A stretch of DNA of 5,953 bases, from contig CANFCA010000078.1 of the NCBI GenBank assembly GCA_947445045.1, positions 1 through 5,953 on the forward strand, in the 5' to 3' direction. The position numbers and the translations under genes are program-made. Below, piece after piece: positions 1-5,953 of the stretch (position 1 is its first letter; each line of letters opens with the position of its first letter). The stretch is from Gallionellaceae bacterium (lineage in GTDB: Bacteria > Pseudomonadota > Gammaproteobacteria > Burkholderiales > Gallionellaceae). A model generated the notes under the pieces. It made no database searches, was not told the origin of the DNA, and worked only from the letters and a program-made list of their open reading frames with translations.

Positions 1-1275
1 AAAGGAACTAAAGCTGGCTATGGCGGTGAAAAACTCACGCTGAATTTCCAAAAGATTGATGTGCGTGAAGCCTTGAATGTGATTGCTGATTTTACCGAGT
101 TAAATATGGTAATTAGTGACACGGTCAGTGGTAATTTGACTCTGCGTTTGAAAGATGTGCCGTGGGATCAAGCCTTCGACATCATCATGCAGAGTCGTGG
201 TTTAGATATGCGTAAAAATGGCAATGTAGTTCAAGTCGCTCCACGGGAAGAGATCGCCGCTAAAGAAAAAATCGACTTGACCTCACGTCAAGAAATCGGC
301 GAATTAGAGGATGTGAGAACAGAAAGTTTTGTGATTAGTTACCAAAAAGGCGAGGATATTGTAAAGCTATTGTCTGGTGACAAACAACGCATTCTTTCCA
401 AGCGTGGCAGTGCAGTTGTGGATCAACGCACGAACACTCTGTTCGTCCAAGATACACCTTCGCATTTAGAGGAGGCGCGCAAGTTGATTAAGCAAATTGA
501 TGTGCCAGTTCGTCAAGTGATGATTGAAGCGCGTGTGGTTGAAGCCTCTGATAAATTTGGTAGGAATTTGGGGGTAAGATTAGGCTATAACTCTAATGAT
601 GCATTTAAAGTAGGGGGTCTTAATGGCAATATTGGTGCTAATAAGGTGGTGGCGGGACCGCTAGCTGGCACGGTCATGCCTGCTAATACACCCAATGTAA
701 ATTTGCCAACATCAGGTGCTGCGGGTGCATTTTCAATGCTGTTGTTTAACAGCTCTTTGAGCAAGCTATTATCTGTTGAGTTAACTGCACTTGAAACGGA
801 CAGCAAGGGTAAAGTTATTTCAAGCCCACGTGTTGTGACCTCGGATAAAACTGAGGCGGTGATTGAAACTGGGACCGAGGTTCCTTATCAGCAAGCTTCC
901 AGCAGCGGCGCAACCAATATCGCGTTCAAAAAGGCTACTTTGAATTTGACGGTAAAGCCTCAAATTACACCAGACGATAATGTCATCATGGATATCAAAG
1001 TAAATAAAGATTCAGTGGGTCAGATATATGCGGGTGTGCCGAGTATCGACACCAACAAAGTTGCCACGCAAGTGCTTGTCGAAAACGGCGGGACGGTAGT
1101 AATTGGTGGTGTCTATTCACAAGTAGAGAGTTTTGGTGAAAATAAAGTCCCGCTGCTTGGGGATTTGCCGGTGGTTGGAAACTTATTTAAAAGTTCAGCT
1201 AAGCTGGACAACAAGAACGAACTGCTAATTTTCATTACACCTAAAATTATGCAGGACTCAAAGGGCTTGCATTAG
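1..1275 (+). CDS. pilQ: Type IV pilus secretin PilQ, C-terminal part (5' end outside window)
   Basis: PilQ forms the outer-membrane ring through which the type IV pilus is extruded and retracted. The frame is open from base 1, giving 424 residues before the TAG stop; the family is usually about 700 residues, so the signal peptide and N-terminal AMIN region are missing. Numbering the fragment from base 1, residues about 15-75 match the short secretin/TonB N-terminal (STN) domain, with IDVREALNVIADFTELN and VPWDQAFD. Residues about 105-170 match a secretin N1-type domain ending in RQVMIEARVVEAS. After a glycine- and asparagine-rich linker, the secretin beta-barrel domain covers about 256-410, with GTEVPYQ, the VPLLGDLPVVGNLF signature at 373-386, and the closing ELLIFITPKI. 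The GTG at 61 is an internal valine, since homology continues upstream of it. Placement directly before aroK-aroB is the usual proteobacterial context. The family call is very secure. Confidence 0.97.
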   Translation, partial: KGTKAGYGGEKLTLNFQKIDVREALNVIADFTELNMVISDTVSGNLTLRLKDVPWDQAFDIIMQSRGLDMRKNGNVVQVAPREEIAAKEKIDLTSRQEIGELEDVRTESFVISYQKGEDIVKLLSGDKQRILSKRGSAVVDQRTNTLFVQDTPSHLEEARKLIKQIDVPVRQVMIEARVVEASDKFGRNLGVRLGYNSNDAFKVGGLNGNIGANKVVAGPLAGTVMPANTPNVNLPTSGAAGAFSMLLFNSSLSKLLSVELTALETDSKGKVISSPRVVTSDKTEAVIETGTEVPYQQASSSGATNIAFKKATLNLTVKPQITPDDNVIMDIKVNKDSVGQIYAGVPSIDTNKVATQVLVENGGTVVIGGVYSQVESFGENKVPLLGDLPVVGNLFKSSAKLDNKNELLIFITPKIMQDSKGLH

Positions 1276-1320
1276 TCTTGGTGTGGAAAGCTTGCGCTGA
1301 GATTTTTGTGAGCGGTTTTA

Positions 1321-1364
1321 GATAAAAGTAAAAGCCCGGGCTAGCTCGGGCTTTTACTTTTATC
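1321..1364. terminator. Strong hairpin terminator after pilQ, probably bidirectional
   Basis: GATAAAAGTAAAAGCCCG (1321-1338) is the exact reverse complement of 1347-1364, giving an 18-bp perfect stem around the 8-base loop GGCTAGCT. The GC-rich inner part (AGCCCG/CGGGCT) is followed by the T-rich stretch TTTTACTTTTAT, the form of a rho-independent terminator. Because the outer arms are A-rich on the left and T-rich on the right, the same layout is read on the minus strand. It lies 45 bases after the pilQ stop and should end the pil transcript. No minus-strand gene is visible nearby that would need it in the other direction. Confidence 0.88.
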
Positions 1365-1367
1365 GTT

Positions 1368-1373
1368 TACAAT
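1368..1373 (+). promoter_or_regulatory. Candidate -10 box for aroK (leaderless start possible)
   Basis: TACAAT at 1368-1373 is a good match to the sigma70 -10 consensus. Its usual start point would fall at about 1380-1381, on or next to the A of the aroK ATG. There is no recognisable -35 at 16-18 bases upstream (CTCGGG at 1345-1350 lies in the terminator stem), and no extended -10 TG. The call rests on one hexamer and on the need for a promoter downstream of the terminator, so it is tentative. Confidence 0.35.
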
Positions 1374-1380
1374 ACGTGTC

Positions 1381-1953
1381 ATGCAAAGCTTTCAAGATAA
1401 TCAGCGTAAATTCCAGTCGGGCAATCTAATTTTAGTGGGCATGATGGGGTCGGGTAAAACTACCATGGGTCGTTCTTTGGCGCGGCATCTGGGCAAGGCC
1501 TTTGTGGATAGCGATGAGGAGATTATCAAGCGCACGGGTGTGACGATTCCACATGTGTTTGATGTGGAAGGTGAGGCGGGATTTCGGGTGCGTGAGACCA
1601 CCGCTATTGGTGATATTGTGCAACGCGATAACATTGTGTTGGCAACGGGTGGCGGTGCGGTATTGGCAGAGCAAAACAGAGACTTGTTGCAACAAAATGG
1701 CATCGTCATTTACCTCAAAGCCAGTGTGCATGATTTGTGGCAACGCACGCGTCATGACCGCAATCGCCCGTTATTGCAAACTGCAGATCCTTACGCCAAG
1801 TTGACCGAATTGCATCATTTGCGTGATCCGATTTATCGGGAGGTTGCCGACATTGTGGTGCTGAGTGGCAAGCGCAGTGTGCATGCCTTGATGTTGCACT
1901 TGGTGGATGAAATAAACCTGCTCAAAGAAAAAATGCTTACCAAAGTTGATTGA
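1381..1953 (+). CDS. aroK: Shikimate kinase
   Basis: The 190-residue product should transfer phosphate from ATP to shikimate, giving shikimate 3-phosphate in the chorismate pathway in the cytoplasm. The Walker A loop is GMMGSGKT at residues 20-27. The shikimate-site DSD is at 43-45, followed by EGEAGFR with Arg69, the TGGG loop at 89-92, the LID RPLL with Arg129, and a further substrate-site arginine, Arg148, in LRDP. Their spacing agrees with known AroK enzymes, so all key residues appear intact. ATG 1381 is the only reasonable start: the frame upstream to the TAG at 1342 has no ATG, GTG or TTG, and the next methionines lie inside the Walker A loop. No Shine-Dalgarno sequence precedes it. 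Length is slightly above the usual 170-180, with about ten extra N-terminal residues. aroB follows after 6 bases, implying co-transcription. Confidence 0.96.
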   Translation: MQSFQDNQRKFQSGNLILVGMMGSGKTTMGRSLARHLGKAFVDSDEEIIKRTGVTIPHVFDVEGEAGFRVRETTAIGDIVQRDNIVLATGGGAVLAEQNRDLLQQNGIVIYLKASVHDLWQRTRHDRNRPLLQTADPYAKLTELHHLRDPIYREVADIVVLSGKRSVHALMLHLVDEINLLKEKMLTKVD

Positions 1954-1959
1954 ACGAAC

Positions 1960-3045
1960 ATGCAAATATTAACCGTAGGATTATCTGAGCGCAGCTACCC
2001 GATACACATTGGCAACAGCTTACTGACGCAAGCCGAATTATTGAGCAAAGCAATTCCACGCAAGCGCGTGGCAATTGTCAGCAACACCACGGTTGCGCCT
2101 TTGTATCTTGAAAAGCTGAAAAATACTTTGCAGAGTATCGGCGTATCCAGCGTAGAAATTATTTTGCCCGATGGCGAGCAATATAAAAATTCTGACACGA
2201 TGAATTTGATTTATGAAGCGTTGCTGACACATCGTTGCGAACGCACTACACCATTGATTGCTTTAGGTGGTGGCGTAATTGGCGATATGACGGGGTTTGC
2301 AGCGGCGAGCTATTTGCGTGGCGTGCCGTTCATTCAAATCCCGACCACTTTGCTGTCTCAGGTGGATTCTTCAGTCGGTGGGAAAACCGGCATCAATCAT
2401 CCGCTCGGCAAGAACATGATAGGTGCGTTTTATCAGCCGCAATTGGTGTTGGCTGATACTGATACATTGAATACCTTGCCTGATAAAGAGCTGGCTGCGG
2501 GCCTTGCTGAAGTGATTAAATACGGATTGATTCGTGATTTGCCTTTCCTTGAATGGTTGGAACAAAACATAGACAAGTTGCTGGCGCGTGACACCACTGC
2601 GCTGCAATACGCCATCACGCGCAGTTGCCAAAATAAAGCCGAAGTGGTTGCGGCTGACGAACGTGAAAGCGGTGAGCGTGCATTACTTAACTTGGGGCAT
2701 ACCTTCGGGCACGCCATTGAGTCAGGAATGGGTTACGGTGTGTGGCTGCATGGCGAAGGTGTGGCGGCGGGGATAATCATGGCGGCAGATTTGTCGCATC
2801 GTTTAGGGTGGATTAGCGCAGAAGATGTAACTCGCGTTCGTACTCTGTTTGAGCGCGCCAAGCTTCCTACAGTTTCACCTGATTTGGGTGTGGAAAAATA
2901 TCTGAATTGGATGGGTTTGGATAAAAAAGTCGAGGGCGGCAAGATGCGTTTTGTGCTGCTGAAAAAAATCGGCGAGGCGGTTGTTTATGGCGATGTGCCG
3001 CCAGCCTTGTTGCAACAAACTATTGAGGCGTGTGCCCGTGGCTAA
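1960..3045 (+). CDS. aroB: 3-dehydroquinate synthase
   Basis: AroB converts DAHP (3-deoxy-D-arabino-heptulosonate 7-phosphate) to 3-dehydroquinate, the second step of the shikimate pathway, using NAD and a divalent metal in the cytoplasm. At 361 residues it is full length for the family (about 360). Visible motifs are DGEQYK (71-76), the NAD-binding GGGVIGD (103-109), [20 protein letters not shown] (127-146), and the metal ligands Glu184 in AEVIKYG, His247 in [12 protein letters not shown] and His264 in WLHGEG. These three positions coincide with the metal-ligand positions of the E. coli enzyme. The ATG lies 6 bases after the aroK stop without a clear Shine-Dalgarno sequence, so translation may be coupled to aroK. 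The start is supported by the typical opening with RSYPIHIG shortly after. The stop codon overlaps the start of dgt. No defect is visible. Confidence 0.97.
   Translation: MQILTVGLSERSYPIHIGNSLLTQAELLSKAIPRKRVAIVSNTTVAPLYLEKLKNTLQSIGVSSVEIILPDGEQYKNSDTMNLIYEALLTHRCERTTPLIALGGGVIGDMTGFAAASYLRGVPFIQIPTTLLSQVDSSVGGKTGINHPLGKNMIGAFYQPQLVLADTDTLNTLPDKELAAGLAEVIKYGLIRDLPFLEWLEQNIDKLLARDTTALQYAITRSCQNKAEVVAADERESGERALLNLGHTFGHAIESGMGYGVWLHGEGVAAGIIMAADLSHRLGWISAEDVTRVRTLFERAKLPTVSPDLGVEKYLNWMGLDKKVEGGKMRFVLLKKIGEAVVYGDVPPALLQQTIEACARG
3025..3040 (+). promoter_or_regulatory. Ribosome binding site deciding the dgt GTG start
   Basis: GAGG at 3025-3028, inside the last codons of aroB, lies 9 bases before GTG 3038 and 3 bases before the other in-frame GTG at 3032. 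The spacing favours 3038. Starting there gives [17 protein letters not shown], which resembles the usual N-terminus of betaproteobacterial dGTPase-like proteins. Confidence 0.6.
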
Positions 3046-4165
3046 CCTCGCGCCTTTCGCCGTCAGTGACGCAAATTCTCGCGGTCGAGAAATAACCGAA
3101 GCTGCACCCAATGCGCGCAGCGAATTTCAGCGCGACCGCGACCGCATCATTCACTCAGGCGCGTTTCGCCGTTTAGAATATAAGACGCAGGTGTTTGTGA
3201 ATCACGAGGGTGATTTGTTTCGCACTCGCCTAACACACAGCATAGAAGTGGCGCAGATTGCACGCTCTATCGCACGTCACTTGCGCGTAAATGAAGATTT
3301 GGCGGAGGCAATTTCGCTCGCGCATGATTTGGGACACACGCCGTTTGGTCATGCTGGACAGGATGCGCTAAATGCTTGCATGAAAGCCTATGGCGGCTTT
3401 GAGCATAATCTTCAATCGCTACGCGTCGTCGATGTATTGGAAGAACGCTACGCTGCTTTTGACGGTTTGAATTTGTGTTTTGAAACCCGCGAGGGAATTT
3501 TGAAACATTGCTCCGCCGAGAACGCCGCAAAGTTAGGCGATGTGGGCGAACGGTTTTTGCAGCATCGCCGGCCTTCACTAGAAGCGCAAATTACCAACCT
3601 TGCTGATGAGATTGCCTACAACAATCACGATGTGGATGATGGGCTGCGCTCCGGTTTGATTACGCTAGAGCAGCTTGCTACCGTGCCGTTGGTTGCAACG
3701 CATTTACAGCAAGTTAAGCAAGCGCATCCTGAGTTGCCCGAACGCCGCGTGATACACGAAACGGTGCGACGCATGATCAATACTTTGGTGACCGATTTGA
3801 TTCAGCAGAGCGAGCGTAATTTGACCGCGCAGAAATTAACGAGTATCGAGGATGTGCGCACTGCGCCAGCCATGATTGTGTTTAGTCCTGAAATGAACGA
3901 GCAACAGCGGGAACTGAAAACTTTTTTGCGTACCCAACTATATCGCCACTACAAAGTGATGCGCATGAGCACCAAGGCGCAGCGCATCATTAGTGATTTG
4001 TTCGGTGTGTTTATGGCTGACTATCGTTTGCTACCCGAGCAGTTTCAGGTTCAAAATGAAGATGACCGCAGTCGCGCGATTGCCGATTACATCGCAGGAA
4101 TGACGGATCGTTATGCGATTAGAGAGCACCGTCGTATCTTTGCGGTAGAGGAAGTGCCAATTTGA
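3038..4165 (+). CDS. dgt: Deoxyguanosinetriphosphate triphosphohydrolase-like protein (HD domain)
   Basis: Members of this family hydrolyse dNTPs to the deoxynucleoside and triphosphate, helping to set dNTP pools in the cytoplasm; substrate preference in this type-2-like group is often not proven. From GTG 3038 the protein has 375 residues, a normal length. The N-terminal block contains [13 protein letters not shown] and [14 protein letters not shown]. The HD metal site is His67 in LTHSIEV, His96-Asp97 in AHDLGH, and Asp190 in [28 protein letters not shown] also supplies the nearby His100 and His105. A longer in-frame start at ATG 2981 would add 19 residues lying wholly within aroB and of no family likeness, so I reject it. 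The gene overlaps the aroB stop by 8 bases, suggesting translational coupling in an aroK-aroB-dgt unit. No truncation or lost key residue is seen. Confidence 0.93.
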   Translation: MANLAPFAVSDANSRGREITEAAPNARSEFQRDRDRIIHSGAFRRLEYKTQVFVNHEGDLFRTRLTHSIEVAQIARSIARHLRVNEDLAEAISLAHDLGHTPFGHAGQDALNACMKAYGGFEHNLQSLRVVDVLEERYAAFDGLNLCFETREGILKHCSAENAAKLGDVGERFLQHRRPSLEAQITNLADEIAYNNHDVDDGLRSGLITLEQLATVPLVATHLQQVKQAHPELPERRVIHETVRRMINTLVTDLIQQSERNLTAQKLTSIEDVRTAPAMIVFSPEMNEQQRELKTFLRTQLYRHYKVMRMSTKAQRIISDLFGVFMADYRLLPEQFQVQNEDDRSRAIADYIAGMTDRYAIREHRRIFAVEEVPI

Positions 4166-4178
4166 CCCGGTTGAGGCT

Positions 4179-4191
4179 ACGGGTTGCCCGT
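4179..4191. repeat. 13-base perfect palindromic element after dgt
   Basis: ACGGG-TTG-CCCGT forms a 5-bp stem with a 3-base loop, starting 14 bases after the dgt stop. Its loop and right arm coincide with the proposed gltB -35 hexamer. It has no T tract, so it is a poor terminator. It could be a small RNA hairpin, an operator, or chance. Confidence 0.3.
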
Positions 4192-4212
4192 CGCCGCTAG
4201 ACGCGGTAAAAT
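4184..4212 (+). promoter_or_regulatory. Probable sigma70 promoter of gltB
   Basis: TTGCCC (4184-4189) and TAAAAT (4207-4212) are separated by exactly 17 bases. The GGTAAAATCCC context looks like many betaproteobacterial housekeeping promoters. A start near 4219 would give a leader of about 83 bases before the gltB GTG. It lies 18 bases past the dgt stop, where a separate promoter for gltB is expected. Confidence 0.6.
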
Positions 4213-4251
4213 CCCTACCCATTTGAGTTTTGGTTTCAGTTGTTAAGTGAG

Positions 4252-4276
4252 TGGCGGCGCGTGCTGCCATTTTTTT
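4252..4276 (+). terminator. Intrinsic-terminator-like hairpin in the gltB leader
   Basis: TGGCGGC (4252-4258) pairs with GCTGCCA (4263-4269), with one G-T pair and the loop GCGT, and is followed at once by seven T (4270-4276). This is a classic rho-independent form. It may end the dgt transcript (87 bases after its stop). It also lies downstream of the proposed gltB promoter and 25 bases before the gltB start, so any transcript reaching gltB from that promoter must pass through it. Confidence 0.7.
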
Positions 4277-4291
4277 GCTTTAACGTTTGTT

Positions 4292-4304
4292 GAGGATTTA
4301 CGTG
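4292..4304 (+). promoter_or_regulatory. Ribosome binding site and GTG start of gltB
   Basis: GAGGA at 4292-4296 is a strong Shine-Dalgarno match 5 bases before GTG 4302. In-frame TTG codons at 4287 and 4290 lie too close to or overlap the GAGGA, and TAA at 4281 closes the frame above them. GTG 4323 has no comparable site, so 4302 is preferred. Confidence 0.8.
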
Positions 4305-5953
4305 AGTCTCTCTTATTTACCAGTGCAGCAAGGTTTGTACGATCCGCGCCAAGAGCGCGATGCTTGTGGTGTGGGCTTTGTGGCGCACATCAAGGGCAAA
4401 AAAAGCCATGACATGGTGAGTCAAGGTTTGCAAATCTTAGAAAATTTAACGCATCGCGGCGCGACTGGAGCGGATCCTCTGGCAGGCGACGGTGCGGGTA
4501 TTCTGTTGCAGATTCCTGATGCGTTTTTGCGCACGCAATGTGCGACTCATAACATTGCATTGCCTGCAGCGGGTAGCTACGGCGTGGGTATGTTGTTCTT
4601 GCCGCGTGATGCAGCTGGACGTGCTGCGTGTGAGCAAATCATTGCCGATAAAATAGTCGCTGAAGGGCAGCAGCTATTGGGCTGGCGCGATGTGCCAGTG
4701 AATAGCGCGATACTCGGTGAAAGCGTCAAGCTGGTTGAACCAGTGGTGCGTCAAGTGTTTATTGCGCAGGGAAGTAATTGTGCAAATGTAGATGCATTTG
4801 AGCGCAAATTATTTGTCATTCGCAAGACCGTTGAACACGCCATACGCAATTTGCCCAATGCGCAGGGCAAAGGTTTTTACGTGCCTTCATTGTCGGCACG
4901 CACGATCGTTTACAAGGGCATGCTGTTGGCTGATCAAGTCGGCAAGTATTACTACGATTTACAAGATGCCAGCGTAGTGAGCGCGTTGGCGTTGGTGCAC
5001 CAGCGTTTCTCCACCAACACCTTCCCGACTTGGGATTTGGCGCATCCGTTCCGTATGATTGCGCATAACGGCGAAATCAATACCGTGCGCGGCAACGTGA
5101 ATTGGATGGCGGCGCGTCATGCGGCGATGTCGTCGAATTTATTGGGTGAGGATTTAGAAAAACTCTGGCCACTGATTGTGAGTGGTCAATCCGATTCTGC
5201 CTGCTTTGATAACGCTTTAGAGTTGTTAGTGGCAGGCGGCTATTCCTTGCCGCACGCGATGATGTTACTGATTCCTGAAGCGTGGGCAGGCAATCCGCTG
5301 ATGGACGAAGAGCGTCGTGCCTTCTACGAATATCACGCGGCATTGATGGAGCCGTGGGACGGTCCAGCTGCCGTGGCATTTACCGATGGTCGCATGATAG
5401 GTGCGACCTTGGATCGCAATGGTTTACGTCCCGCGCGTTATTTGATTACTGATGATGACGTGGTACTGCTGGCTTCTGAAATGGGCGTGCTGAACATTCC
5501 GCAACACAAGGTTGTTAAGAAGTGGCGTTTACAGCCGGGCAAAATGTTTTTGATCGACATGGAAGCGGGTCGCATTATTGATGATGCTGAATTAAAAACT
5601 CAGCTCGCCACTGCCAAGCCTTATCGCCAGTGGGTCGAGCAATCGCGTTATTTCCTTGCCGATATGCCAGAAGCTGCGGCTGCAAAAACCATGAGTGTGT
5701 CGTTGCTCAATGCGCAACAAGCGTTTGGTTACTCGCAAGAAGATTTGAAATTCATCCTTGCGCCTATGATTAGTGCGGGTGAAGAAGCGACTGGCTCAAT
5801 GGGTACAGATGCTGCGTTGGCAGTGTTGTCGAATACAAATCGTTCGTTCTACGATTACTTCAAGCAGTTGTTCGCGCAGGTTACCAACCCGCCCATCGAC
5901 CCGCTGCGTGAAGAGTTGGTCATGTCGCTCATGAGTTTCGCCGGGCGCGAGCG
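4302..5953 (+). CDS. gltB: Glutamate synthase (NADPH) large subunit, N-terminal part (3' end outside window)
   Basis: GltB is the large chain of bacterial GOGAT: it hydrolyses glutamine and channels the ammonia to 2-oxoglutarate to make glutamate, working with GltD. The frame is open from GTG 4302 to the window end, 550 codons plus two bases, roughly a third of the usual 1500 residues. Residue Cys22 in DACGVGFVAHIKG is the expected N-terminal nucleophile of the class-II glutamine amidotransferase domain, exposed after removal of a 21-residue propeptide. That domain (about 22-430) shows ENLTHRGATGADPLAGDGAG (47-66), HQRFSTNTFPTW (233-244), AHNGEINTVRGN (254-265), SDSACFDN (297-304) and LDRNGLRPARY (370-380). 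The central domain begins at about residue 470, with AFGYSQEDLKFILAPM (474-489) and GEEATGSMGTD. The FMN and iron-sulfur regions and any gltD lie beyond the window. No stop or frameshift is seen. Confidence 0.97.
   Translation, partial: MSLSYLPVQQGLYDPRQERDACGVGFVAHIKGKKSHDMVSQGLQILENLTHRGATGADPLAGDGAGILLQIPDAFLRTQCATHNIALPAAGSYGVGMLFLPRDAAGRAACEQIIADKIVAEGQQLLGWRDVPVNSAILGESVKLVEPVVRQVFIAQGSNCANVDAFERKLFVIRKTVEHAIRNLPNAQGKGFYVPSLSARTIVYKGMLLADQVGKYYYDLQDASVVSALALVHQRFSTNTFPTWDLAHPFRMIAHNGEINTVRGNVNWMAARHAAMSSNLLGEDLEKLWPLIVSGQSDSACFDNALELLVAGGYSLPHAMMLLIPEAWAGNPLMDEERRAFYEYHAALMEPWDGPAAVAFTDGRMIGATLDRNGLRPARYLITDDDVVLLASEMGVLNIPQHKVVKKWRLQPGKMFLIDMEAGRIIDDAELKTQLATAKPYRQWVEQSRYFLADMPEAAAAKTMSVSLLNAQQAFGYSQEDLKFILAPMISAGEEATGSMGTDAALAVLSNTNRSFYDYFKQLFAQVTNPPIDPLREELVMSLMSFAGRE

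Noticed and set aside
61..63. GTG at 61 as the start of pilQ
   Set aside because: The frame is open to base 1 and the upstream residues (YGGEKLTLNFQKID) continue the STN-domain homology of PilQ.
2981..3037. ATG 2981 as the dgt start, giving 394 residues
   Set aside because: The extra 19 residues lie wholly inside aroB, have no family likeness, and no suitable ribosome binding site was noticed; GTG 3038 has GAGG at proper spacing.
3267..3578. Minus-strand open frame of 103 codons within dgt
   Set aside because: It lies antisense to a clearly coding, conserved gene, has no recognisable domain, and is typical of shadow frames. The same holds for the minus-strand frames at 585-806, 1401-1755, 2371-2717, 2733-3111, 4031-4270, 4446-4637 and 5077-5379.
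4251..4283. Ten-codon leader peptide (GTG to TAA) overlapping the gltB leader hairpin
   Set aside because: No ribosome binding site, a non-ATG start, and no run of Glu or Gln codons that would make sense for amino-acid attenuation of gltB. A 7-codon TTG reading frame at 4223-4246 is equally unsupported.
4166..4301. Riboswitch or structured RNA upstream of gltB
   Set aside because: Apart from one terminator-like hairpin and short palindromes I see no multi-helix fold or known glutamine or glycine riboswitch core.
1..5953. Mobile element, CRISPR array, tRNA or novel defence system
   Set aside because: No direct repeats, transposase or integrase coding, tRNA-like fold or accessory genes are visible; the strand is filled by five conserved housekeeping genes.

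Overview
The window reads as ordinary chromosomal DNA of a betaproteobacterium. The protein sequences and the gene order pilQ-aroK-aroB-dgt-gltB fit that class, and a Nitrosomonadales-type lineage (Methylophilaceae or Gallionellaceae relatives) is my best guess, at low confidence. All five genes lie on the + strand. I see no mobile element, RNA gene, CRISPR array or foreign island.

Layout: 1-1275 is the C-terminal part of pilQ, the outer-membrane secretin of type IV pili, cut by the window start. A 105-base gap follows, holding an 18-bp perfect hairpin that looks like a two-way intrinsic terminator. Next come aroK (1381-1953) and aroB (1960-3045), two enzymes of the shikimate pathway separated by 6 bases. 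A dGTPase-like HD-domain phosphohydrolase gene (dgt, GTG start at 3038) overlaps the end of aroB by 8 bases. After a 136-base gap, gltB (large subunit of glutamate synthase) starts with GTG at 4302 and runs off the right edge with 550 codons visible.

The genes probably form at least three transcription units: the pil operon ending at the hairpin, aroK-aroB-dgt as a tight unit, and gltB (probably with gltD beyond the window) from its own promoter. Functions are housekeeping: pilus secretion, chorismate precursor synthesis, dNTP pool control and ammonia assimilation.

The two gaps are the most interesting places. Upstream of gltB, a good sigma70-type promoter is followed by a terminator-like hairpin with a T7 tract inside the predicted 5' leader, which suggests possible attenuation. 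Upstream of aroK, the ATG lies only 16 bases after the terminator stem, has no Shine-Dalgarno sequence, and sits 7 bases after a TACAAT box, so a leaderless transcript is possible. I found no convincing previously undescribed system.
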